5,103 nucleotides of DNA from Thermogutta sp. GTDB taxonomy: Bacteria > Planctomycetota > Planctomycetia > Pirellulales > Thermoguttaceae. The notes under the pieces are model-generated. The model ran no database searches and had not been told where the DNA came from. It saw only the letters and a list, made by a program, of their open reading frames with translations. How positions within the stretch are numbered: position 1 is the first letter of the stretch; each line of letters starts with the position of its first letter. Positions 1-5,103 of this stretch are shown in pieces. The stretch spans positions 1 through 5,103 of the forward strand of contig JAAZNR010000964.1 of NCBI GenBank assembly GCA_012798155.1. The letters are read 5' to 3'. A program made the translations under genes and the position numbers.

Positions 1-1761
1 AAGCCGCAGAATCTGCTCCTCTTTCACGGCCGGGTGAAGGTGGGCGACCTGGGCCTGGCCAAGCTGGTGGGGGCGAGCACCGCCTCGCATACCGGCTTTT
101 TGGGGACCATCGGCTATCTCCCCCCGGAGGCCTGGCAGGAGCACCGCCTGACGCCCGTCACGGACCTCTACTCCCTGGCGGCAACGTACGTCAAACTCCG
201 CACCGGCAACGAGCCGTTCGGGGATAACCCGGGGGAGATCATCGACCGGCAGCGGCGGGGTGACCCGATCTTGGATGGCCTGGAGGCGGGCGAGAGGCCG
301 TTGCTTCTGGCGGCCCTCGATCCCGATCCCGCGAGGCGGCCCTCCGAGGGGGCGCAGAACTGGGTAGAACAGCTTGAGCTTCAGCTCTCAGGCGGTGGGC
401 AGTCGAAGGCCCAAGGCCCCGCCCCGCCGAAGGCCCCGCCCGGAACGACGGATTCCGGCATCCCGACAGGCATTCTGCCGCCCATCATAACCGCCCCGCC
501 CGGCCGCACGGATTGGCCATCGTGGAGAGACAGCCGGCATCACCGCACCGTCGCCCTGGCGGTCGGCATCGCCCTGATCGCCTTGATTGCGGTGACGATC
601 GTGGTTGTGGCCGTCTCTGACGTAGGGCGGAGAACGCCCTACGAAACCGCTTCACAATGGGGCGGGTCCGGGCATGGCAGGTCCGATGTCGCGGGTACGA
701 TTCCGCCGGGGACCTTCGTTGCCATCCAGCCGCCGGGGCGTTGCGGTTTCAGTCCGGACGGCCGGCGGATCGTGACCGCATCGGAGGACAAGACCGCCGG
801 CGTGTGGGACGCCCAGACCGGAGAAAGGCTCTTGGTGCTCAAAGGGAACTGGCTTCGCTGGGGGCACACCGACGCGGTTCTGTCCGCGGCCTACAGCCCG
901 GACGGCCGGCGGATCGTGACTGCATCGCGCGACGGCACCGTCATCGTGTGGGATGCCCAGACCGGGGAGAGGCTTCGGGTGCTCCGGGGGCACGGGGACT
1001 GGGTTCGTTCCGCGGCCTTCAGTCCGGACGGTGGGCGAATCGTGACCGCATCGGACGACAAGACCGCCGGCGTGTGGGACGCCGAGACCGGGCAAAGGCG
1101 CCGGTTGCTCCGGGGGCACACCGACTCGATTTGGTCCGCGGCCTTCAGTCCGGACGGCCGGCGGATCGTGACCGCATCGTCGGATAACACGGCCATCATC
1201 TGGGACGCCGAGACCGGGGAAAGGCTTCGGGTGCTCAAGGGCCACACCGACTCGATTTGGTCTGCGGGCTTCAGTCCGGACGGTCGGCAGATCGTGACCG
1301 CATCTTGGGACAACACTTCCATCGTGTGGGACGCCCAGACCGGGGAAAGCCTCCTGGTGTTCCAGGGACACACCGACGCGGTTCTGTCCGCGGTCTTCAG
1401 TCCGGACGGCGGGCGGATCGTGACCGCATCCAGCGACGGGACCGCCGGCGTGTGGGACGCCGAGACCGGGCAAAGGCTCATGGCGCTGGAGGGGCCCACC
1501 CGGCCGGTTGCGTCCGCGGCCTACAGTCCGGACGGCGGGCGGATCGTGACCGCATCGCGCGATAAGACCGCCATCGTGTGGGATGCCGAGAACGGCAAGA
1601 TGCTCCTGACGTTGCCTTTGCAAAACGAACGAGCCGGCGAAGAGACGCCTCAAGCAAGCGTGCAACAGGAATCTACTGACGCCGACGGGTGCGCATGGGG
1701 AACAATTTTTCTTATAGGGGGGATCATTGGCGTCCTATTCGTGATCATCGCATCTTGTTAG
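1..1761 (+). CDS. Ser/Thr protein kinase with C-terminal WD40 propeller (5' partial)
   Basis: The reading frame is open from base 1, so the gene starts upstream; the first visible residues, KPQN, match the catalytic loop after the missing HRD. Counting that Lys as residue 1, the metal-binding motif is DLG (16-18) instead of DFG, the activation segment ends GTIGYLPPE (35-43), and Asp55 in TDLYSLA is the conserved subdomain IX Asp. The kinase fold ends near residue 120 after the DPDPARRPS motif. A Pro-rich linker (about 130-178), a basic stretch and a membrane segment (183-205) follow, then seven WD40 repeats (about 239-540), each with a WD dipeptide. A second hydrophobic segment (565-586) ends the protein. 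The kinase should be cytoplasmic and the propeller extracytoplasmic, probably a sensing or protein-binding domain; targets are unknown. Kinase-WD40 fusions are known from Planctomycetes. Oddities are the C-terminal membrane segment, the near-identical repeats and a palindrome in the juxtamembrane linker. Confidence 0.93.
   Translation, partial: KPQNLLLFHGRVKVGDLGLAKLVGASTASHTGFLGTIGYLPPEAWQEHRLTPVTDLYSLAATYVKLRTGNEPFGDNPGEIIDRQRRGDPILDGLEAGERPLLLAALDPDPARRPSEGAQNWVEQLELQLSGGGQSKAQGPAPPKAPPGTTDSGIPTGILPPIITAPPGRTDWPSWRDSRHHRTVALAVGIALIALIAVTIVVVAVSDVGRRTPYETASQWGGSGHGRSDVAGTIPPGTFVAIQPPGRCGFSPDGRRIVTASEDKTAGVWDAQTGERLLVLKGNWLRWGHTDAVLSAAYSPDGRRIVTASRDGTVIVWDAQTGERLRVLRGHGDWVRSAAFSPDGGRIVTASDDKTAGVWDAETGQRRRLLRGHTDSIWSAAFSPDGRRIVTASSDNTAIIWDAETGERLRVLKGHTDSIWSAGFSPDGRQIVTASWDNTSIVWDAQTGESLLVFQGHTDAVLSAVFSPDGGRIVTASSDGTAGVWDAETGQRLMALEGPTRPVASAAYSPDGGRIVTASRDKTAIVWDAENGKMLLTLPLQNERAGEETPQASVQQESTDADGCAWGTIFLIGGIIGVLFVIIASC
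621..643 (+). repeat. Perfect 9-bp palindromic hairpin inside the kinase gene
   Basis: The sequence cgtagggcg (621-629) is followed by a 5-nt loop gagaa and by its exact reverse complement cgccctacg (635-643). It lies in frame just after the first membrane segment and encodes part of the juxtamembrane stretch around VGRRTPYET. A perfect 9-bp arm with a short loop resembles a REP-like palindromic element captured in a tolerant linker, but a single copy cannot prove that. It could also simply be an RNA hairpin formed by chance in GC-rich coding sequence. Confidence 0.6.
745..1617 (+). repeat. Seven tandem WD40 repeat units, 126-nt period
   Basis: The codon for Ser in the (F/Y)SPDG motif recurs at 751, 895, 1021, 1147, 1273, 1399 and 1525. 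The first interval is 144 nt and the other five are exactly 126 nt (42 residues). Each unit carries SPDG, a variant of RIVTAS and a WDA(Q/E)(T/N)G motif. The DNA itself is strongly conserved, for example gtgaccgcatc in six of seven units with one base changed in the second, which points to recent duplication or gene conversion. Seven units are enough for one closed beta-propeller. The extra 18 nt between units 1 and 2 encode an insertion containing Trp-Leu-Arg-Trp, and the GH dipeptide is replaced by GP just before unit 7. Confidence 0.95.
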
Positions 1762-1797
1762 TGTGCATCTGATTAGCGTGTATCCCACACGAGCGAT

Positions 1798-1836
1798 CGG
1801 ATCGGGGCTGTTTCCCGATTCCGGCGAGATTTTTTT
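1798..1836 (+). terminator. Putative intrinsic terminator of the kinase gene
   Basis: Left arm cggatcggg (1798-1806) pairs with cccgat (1814-1819) and ccg (1821-1823), giving nine base pairs with one bulged T at 1820 and a 7-base loop. Six bases later there is a run of seven T (1830-1836). It starts 37 bases after the kinase stop codon. The gap between stem and T-run is longer than ideal for a Rho-independent terminator, so efficiency is uncertain, but its position and orientation fit. Confidence 0.5.
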
Positions 1837-1932
1837 CAAGATCTCATCCCGCGGTTCGCCATTACGGTAGAGGAGGTTCGCCTGACAAAGAGGTCGGTCA
1901 GACGCAAGTTGCTATCGGGGTCCCTTGAAAAG

Positions 1933-1937
1933 AGGAG
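1933..1937 (+). promoter_or_regulatory. Ribosome binding site deciding the ATG start at 1946
   Basis: An AGGAG sequence lies eight bases before the ATG at 1946. The same frame extends upstream to a TTG at 1925, but that start would place this Shine-Dalgarno sequence inside the coding region and has no comparable site of its own, so 1946 is preferred. Confidence 0.75.
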
Positions 1938-1945
1938 ATGGTGCC

Positions 1946-2740
1946 ATGTTGAGTTTGCACAAGACGCCTTGGTGGGCCGTTGTGGGGGTCGGAGTTCTGG
2001 TGGTCGGCGGCTTGGGGCTGGGGACCACCTGGAGCTACATCAAGACCGCTTGGCGGGGGGTCGGAAAGGAAATCCGAGACGCCACGCCCATCGCCTTCGA
2101 CTTGGAACGGTTGAACGGGGAATTGAAGGATCTGGAGCCTGAGATCCGCAACAATCTGGGGGTGGTGGCGGCCCTTGAGGTGGATGTGGAAAACCTGGAA
2201 AAGAACGTTGCCCAGGTGCAAGAGGAACAGGCCAAGGCGATGGCCGAGATGCGAAAGCTTCGCGATGCCCTGGCGGAGGACAAGACGGAATACGAGTTCG
2301 GCGGGCAACTGTACAAGCGGAGCGAGGTGGAAGCCGATCTGGCCAAGCGGATGGATCGCTACGAGGCCCGGAAGGCGGAGCTGGAGGCCGCCCGGCAACT
2401 GCTCGCGGAGCGGCGGCGGAACCTCGAGGCGGCTAGCAGGAAGGTCAGGGAATATCAGGGGCAATACGAGCAACTGAAGACGCAGGCGGAATCGCTGGCC
2501 GCCCAGCTCAAGACGCTCGAAACCGCGCAAGCGGCGGGGGAGGTGACGATCGACGGCTCGCGATTGAGCCGGGCCAAGGAGTTGGCCAAGGAGATCGAGC
2601 GGCGGATTCGGGTGGGGCAAAAAGTCCTGGACTCCCAGCAGAAGGCGGAGGGCGATATCCCCGTGGACGCCGATACCCGACCGGTCACCCAACGGTTTGA
2701 CGAAGAGTTCGGCAGCGAGGCGGAGTCCTACGCGAGATAG
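1946..2740 (+). CDS. Membrane-anchored coiled-coil protein, conserved hypothetical
   Basis: This 264-residue protein has a short N-terminus, one hydrophobic segment at residues 9-29 (WWAVVGVGVLVVGG and on), and then an almost entirely helical, heptad-like body rich in Glu, Lys, Arg, Ala and Leu from about residue 45 to 225. The middle holds the only non-helical break, EYEFGGQLYKRSEVEADL, and the acidic C-terminus (DADTRPVTQRFDEEFG) is probably flexible. From memory, the combination of an ATPI(A/E)F-type motif after the membrane segment, a (F/Y)GG..Y motif mid-protein and an SRxKEL motif near the end recurs in unnamed planctomycete proteins, but I cannot verify this by search. No enzymatic motif is visible. 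A scaffold or spacer at the inner membrane, loosely comparable to PspA-like coiled coils, is conceivable but unproven. The start is ATG with AGGAG eight bases upstream; a TTG 21 bases upstream is the alternative. Confidence 0.88.
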   Translation: MLSLHKTPWWAVVGVGVLVVGGLGLGTTWSYIKTAWRGVGKEIRDATPIAFDLERLNGELKDLEPEIRNNLGVVAALEVDVENLEKNVAQVQEEQAKAMAEMRKLRDALAEDKTEYEFGGQLYKRSEVEADLAKRMDRYEARKAELEAARQLLAERRRNLEAASRKVREYQGQYEQLKTQAESLAAQLKTLETAQAAGEVTIDGSRLSRAKELAKEIERRIRVGQKVLDSQQKAEGDIPVDADTRPVTQRFDEEFGSEAESYAR

Positions 2741-2785
2741 GATGGGAAGGCCGAGCGGGCACCGGGCAAGGCGCCCACAGGCACC

Positions 2786-2818
2786 GCGACAGGGATCGCC
2801 GGGGACGGTCTCTGTCGC
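2786..2818 (+). terminator. Strong 13-bp hairpin in the 2741-2851 gap; attenuator or terminator candidate
   Basis: Bases 2786-2798 (gcgacagggatcg) pair with 2806-2818 (cggtctctgtcgc) over 13 positions, of which 11 are Watson-Crick and two are G-T, closing a 7-base loop ccgggga. Only three T follow (2819-2821), so it is a poor classical Rho-independent terminator. It lies 45 bases after one stop codon and 33 bases before the next start codon, on the leader of the following gene. It could be a partial terminator, an mRNA processing or stability element, or an attenuator. Confidence 0.45.
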
Positions 2819-2851
2819 TTTACGATCCTACCGCGGGAGGAAGGGGAAGCC

Positions 2852-3577
2852 ATGCGCGCACTCTCGATCGGACTTCTGATTGTGGTGCTGGGAGCGGGGG
2901 GCGGGGGGGTCGCGGGAGAGGTTGCCGATCCCTCCGATCGAACGGCCGTCCCGGTGGATCTCTCCCCGCAGCGCGAGCCGGGCGCCGCCGACGAACCTCT
3001 GCCCGCCGGGGAGGACCGCGAGCGGGCAGGCCGGCGGGGGCCGGGCGTGGCGGCGGGCGAGCCGTCCGGCCTTCGAGAGGTCGTGGTCAGCGGCATCGGC
3101 TCCGGCTTGACGGAGAGCGAGGCCCGGCAGGCGGCCACGGCGGAGGCCGAACGCGAAATGGTAAACGCCCTCCAAGAGCTGGCCCAAGAACTGGCCGGGA
3201 TGAGTCTGTCTTCCCGCAAGGCTTGGCTGGAATGGGCATGGCTGCTGCGGCAACCGGGGGTTCGGCAGGAGGTAACGCGGACCTGCACGCCTAGGGCCTA
3301 CGGACCGCGGGCCATGGAGGAGATCCGCCTGTCACTGCCGCGGGACGTCTTGACGGACTGGACGCGGCGGCTGGAGCGGCAGGCGATGCTTGGCCGGCAG
3401 GCGCGGCTGTTCGGGGGCCTCGCAACCATCCTGCTGACGTTGGCGGCCCTGCTGACGATTCTGGTCCTGGACCGCCGCACCGGCGGATATCATCGGGGTT
3501 TGGTGGTTGCGTCGGTGATCGCCGTGTTCGGACTTCTGCTAGCCGCCCTTTGGGTCCTGCTTCTGTGGGCGTTTTGA
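2852..3577 (+). CDS. Exported membrane protein with LPP20-like motif, hypothetical
   Basis: The product has 241 residues. Residues 1-22 look like a signal peptide: Arg2, a hydrophobic core LSIGLLIVVLGAG, and a plausible cleavage after VAG. A low-complexity stretch rich in Pro, Gly and charged residues (about 24-72) follows. The folded part starts at EVVVSGIGSGLTESEARQA (76-94) and continues as a helix ATAEAEREMVNALQELA; a strand with G-x-G followed by an Ala-rich helix is the pattern of LPP20-type domains, though the match is by eye only. A basic region leads into two hydrophobic segments (186-206 and 216-241) separated by a short positive loop DRRTGGYHR, which by the positive-inside rule would be cytoplasmic, leaving the folded domain in the periplasm. 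A purine-rich GGGAGGAAGGGG (2835-2846) precedes the ATG. The function is unknown; an envelope role beside the coiled-coil protein is inference. Confidence 0.87.
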   Translation: MRALSIGLLIVVLGAGGGGVAGEVADPSDRTAVPVDLSPQREPGAADEPLPAGEDRERAGRRGPGVAAGEPSGLREVVVSGIGSGLTESEARQAATAEAEREMVNALQELAQELAGMSLSSRKAWLEWAWLLRQPGVRQEVTRTCTPRAYGPRAMEEIRLSLPRDVLTDWTRRLERQAMLGRQARLFGGLATILLTLAALLTILVLDRRTGGYHRGLVVASVIAVFGLLLAALWVLLLWAF

Positions 3578-3604
3578 GAACACGGTCATGGGGGAGCCGC
3601 AATC

Positions 3605-4948
3605 ATGGCTTGGTTGGATCCGACGGAATGCACGGCGGCGCGGGATTATCTTCGGCAGGGCCGGCCCCTGGAAGCGGCCAAGGTCCTGCTTCGGAGCAAG
3701 AACCGCGACCATCGGGCGGTCCGGCGGCTGCTGGTGCAGGTCGGGCAAGAGCTGGTCGCACAGGCCGAGGGGGAGGTCGAGGTGCAGGCCTGGACGGCGG
3801 CCCAGGCCACCTTGCGTCTGGCCGCCGAGTGCGCGGCCTTGGACCCGCGCGGACTGGCGCTGCAGGCCCGGATCGACGAGACCTTGGCGGAAAAGGAACG
3901 CCTGGAACAGGCCCGGGCGCAAGAACGGGCCAAGGTCGCGGCCAAGATCGAAGAGGCCCGCCGCCTCGTCGCGTTGGGGGAGTTCGATACGGCCTTGCGA
4001 ATCCTGACGCAATTGCCGGCGGCGGACGCCCGCGATGTGATCGACGAGATTCAGCTTGCCGAGGGGCGTTTCGGCCAGGCCGTGGACGGGTGTCGCGCGG
4101 CGGTCGCGGCGGGAGACGCGGGGTTGGCGAGGCATCACTGGGAGACGATCAAGCAACTCTCCCCGCGGTGCCCCCAGCTCCAGCGATTGGCCGGCGAAAT
4201 CGCCCGCCTGGCGGTCCAAGACAATGGATCGCGGGGGGCCGCGCGGCCGGTGTCCGATCGCCGGCAACGTTTCTTTCTGGAAGACCAGCTCGTCTTGTCG
4301 GAGGGCGAAATCGCCGTCGGCGCCCCGCATGACGAACAGGTCCAGCTACCGGTTCTGGGACGGGTTCACCGCCGCCACGCGGTCCTGTGCCGCGATCGAT
4401 CGGGCTGGCAGATCGTCGTCTGCCGCGACCGGCACGGAAGACCCTGTCCGATGCGAGTCAACGACGAAGAGGTGGAGGTCGCCGCACGATTGCAAAACGG
4501 CGACCGGGTGGCCTTGGGAGACCCCGACCGGGAATGGGTCTTTCGTCTCCCCGTGCCGGGGTCTTGGACGGCGATCTGGGAAGCGGCACCCGATTCCGAG
4601 GGGGGGCTGTTTTGCGCGTCCGGATACCCCCTCAAACGTGCCGTCTTGTTGGCGGACGAGCTTCGCGTTCAACCCGTTGCACCGGCCCATCTGGTGCTTA
4701 AAAATATCCCCTGTAGCGGCGTGGTCCTGCGGTGGGGATCGAGCGGCCTGGAGTGGGCGACGGAGGGCGGGCAAGGCCGAATGGAGGCCCCCGGCATAAC
4801 GTGGTCCCCGGACGACCATGCGCTCTATCTGCCCGGACAATTGCTGATCGAATCGCATTGGGACGAAGCCGAGCGGCTGGGGCGGATGCTGGTGAGTCCC
4901 GACGCCGGCGAGACGATGGCCCTGAAGTTTCGTCCTTGGAACGCTTGA
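3605..4948 (+). CDS. TPR-like helical protein with degenerate FHA-like domain
   Basis: This 447-residue protein has no signal peptide or membrane segment and should be cytoplasmic. Residues 1-205 are helical with TPR-like units (for example ARDYLRQGRPLEAAKVLL near the start and VALGEFDTALRILTQLP near 120-140) and a charged coiled-coil stretch around 95-115. Residues about 223-315 resemble an FHA domain: strands FFLEDQLVL and EIAVG, then GRVHRRHAVL (252-261), VN286 and L-x-N-GD-x-V-x-LGD (296-306). The usual Arg after the first Gly is Ala240, the Ser of the SxxH motif is His255, and the Gly after Asn286 is Asp287, so phosphothreonine binding is doubtful. Residues 343-447 are beta-rich and unidentified. 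FHA domains normally read kinase targets, which fits the upstream kinase gene. The ATG has GGAG eight bases upstream, starts 27 bases after the preceding gene, and ends 16 bases before the sigma factor start. Confidence 0.88.
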   Translation: MAWLDPTECTAARDYLRQGRPLEAAKVLLRSKNRDHRAVRRLLVQVGQELVAQAEGEVEVQAWTAAQATLRLAAECAALDPRGLALQARIDETLAEKERLEQARAQERAKVAAKIEEARRLVALGEFDTALRILTQLPAADARDVIDEIQLAEGRFGQAVDGCRAAVAAGDAGLARHHWETIKQLSPRCPQLQRLAGEIARLAVQDNGSRGAARPVSDRRQRFFLEDQLVLSEGEIAVGAPHDEQVQLPVLGRVHRRHAVLCRDRSGWQIVVCRDRHGRPCPMRVNDEEVEVAARLQNGDRVALGDPDREWVFRLPVPGSWTAIWEAAPDSEGGLFCASGYPLKRAVLLADELRVQPVAPAHLVLKNIPCSGVVLRWGSSGLEWATEGGQGRMEAPGITWSPDDHALYLPGQLLIESHWDEAERLGRMLVSPDAGETMALKFRPWNA

Positions 4949-4954
4949 AGAGCC

Positions 4955-4960
4955 GGGAGG
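4955..4960 (+). promoter_or_regulatory. Ribosome binding site supporting a GTG start at 4965
   Basis: GGGAGG sits four bases before a GTG at 4965. No ATG is available in this frame before the window ends, and the GTG gives an N-terminus of a length normal for ECF sigma factors, so the GTG start is favoured. Confidence 0.65.
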
Positions 4961-4964
4961 CGCC

Positions 4965-5103
4965 GTGACCGACTGCGACGCCCTTTGCGAGCTGACCCGC
5001 GACCTCGAGCTTTGCCGGCCGAGGCTCGTGACCTACATCGTCCGCGGATTTCCCCGCCTGGCCGATGAAGCCGAGGACCTCCTGCAGCAAGCTTGGCTGG
5101 AGG
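4965..5103 (+). CDS. ECF-type RNA polymerase sigma-70 factor (3' partial)
   Basis: Only the first 46 residues are in the window. Residues 18-46 read RPRLVTYIVRGFPRLADEAEDLLQQAWLE when split into its parts: a helix RPRLVTYIVRGF, then DEAEDLLQQAWL (34-45), which matches the AEDLVQE-type helix of sigma-70 region 2.2 that contacts the core RNA polymerase beta' subunit. The short N-terminus before it is typical of extracytoplasmic-function sigma factors, which lack region 1.1. The start is GTG with GGGAGG upstream. It lies 16 bases after the FHA-like gene, so the two are very likely co-transcribed and perhaps translationally coupled. Whether it carries the fused C-terminal domains found in some planctomycete ECF groups cannot be seen here. 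Two Cys (residues 4 and 8), with another at 17, lie in the N-terminal stretch; no function is claimed for them. Confidence 0.8.
   Translation, partial: MTDCDALCELTRDLELCRPRLVTYIVRGFPRLADEAEDLLQQAWLE

Larger units (their letters stand above)
1762..1945 (+). other. Intergenic region between kinase and coiled-coil genes
   Basis: This 184-base gap holds no convincing gene. It contains a terminator-like hairpin in its first half (1798-1836). Further on are an 8-bp direct repeat ggttcgcc at 1853-1860 and 1875-1882, 22 bases apart, and a 5-bp inverted repeat ctgac/gtcag with a 10-base spacer (1882-1901). The promoter of the downstream gene would be expected here, but I see no clear -35/-10 pair. 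The ribosome binding site of the next gene ends the region. Confidence 0.6.

Noticed and set aside
745..1617. CRISPR-like or minisatellite array
   Set aside because: The periodicity is 126 nt, in frame, and translates into WD40 blades; there are no short identical repeats separated by unique spacers.
652..1665. 337-codon open frame on the minus strand across the WD40 region, with further long frames on both strands
   Set aside because: The 126-nt repeat period is divisible by three and the sequence is GC-rich, so any frame without a stop in one unit stays open through all units. The translation is a Pro/Gly/Arg/His-rich repeat with no recognisable domain.
1783..1797. Small hairpin cgtgt-atccc-acacg... 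just after the kinase stop
   Set aside because: It has only five base pairs and no following T-run; the hairpin at 1798-1836 is the better terminator candidate.
1882..1918. Sigma-70-type promoter from ctgaca (1882-1887) with a downstream tatcgg
   Set aside because: The spacing is about 25 bases and the -10 match is poor; no hexamer pair at 16-18 bases was found.
1925..1945. TTG start 21 bases upstream for the coiled-coil gene
   Set aside because: The AGGAG site lies inside this extension and is correctly spaced for the ATG at 1946.
1898..2692. 264-codon minus-strand frame opposite the coiled-coil gene
   Set aside because: It is antisense to a well-supported gene with a good ribosome binding site; its Leu/Pro/Arg-rich composition is the usual shadow of a Glu/Lys/Ala-rich coiled coil.
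2697..2879. 60-codon plus-strand frame covering the 2741-2851 gap
   Set aside because: It starts inside the coiled-coil gene, has no ribosome binding site, is Arg/Pro/Ser-rich and runs into the next gene out of frame.
3539..4330. Minus-strand 263-codon and plus-strand 260-codon frames overlapping the FHA-like gene
   Set aside because: Both are low-complexity Gly/Arg/Pro-rich shadows with no domain. The 3605 frame has a ribosome binding site and recognisable TPR-like and FHA-like features.

Overview
The window is GC-rich, densely coded on the + strand only, and reads like a chromosomal segment of a planctomycete (Planctomycetota). The basis is inference: a eukaryotic-like Ser/Thr kinase fused to WD40 repeats, a coiled-coil membrane protein of a type I recall from planctomycete genomes, an FHA-like protein and an ECF-type sigma factor lie side by side. 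No tRNA, rRNA, CRISPR array or insertion sequence was found.

Layout. (1) 1-1761: the C-terminal 586 residues of a Ser/Thr protein kinase. The window opens inside the catalytic loop, so the N-lobe is missing. The visible C-lobe is followed by a Pro-rich linker, a membrane segment, a seven-blade WD40 propeller with an exact 126-nt DNA period over blades 2-7, and a second hydrophobic segment at the extreme C-terminus. (2) 1762-1945: a gap holding a hairpin plus T-tract (likely terminator) and short repeats. (3) 1946-2740: a membrane-anchored long coiled-coil protein. (4) 2741-2851: a gap with a strong 13-bp hairpin. (5) 2852-3577: an exported protein with an LPP20-like motif and two C-terminal membrane segments. 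(6) 3605-4948: a helical-repeat (TPR-like) protein with a degenerate FHA-like domain and a further beta-rich tail. (7) 4965 to the window end: the N-terminus of an ECF-type sigma-70 factor, cut by the window edge.

How the genes may work together. The last three genes are closely spaced (27 and 16 nt) and probably form one transcript, with the coiled-coil gene 111 nt upstream possibly joined through or attenuated by the hairpin. Kinase, FHA-like reader, envelope-anchored proteins and sigma factor together look like an envelope-to-transcription signalling module. That is inference from gene content: the terminator candidate after the kinase gene argues that it is a separate transcript, and the FHA-like domain lacks residues expected for phosphothreonine binding.
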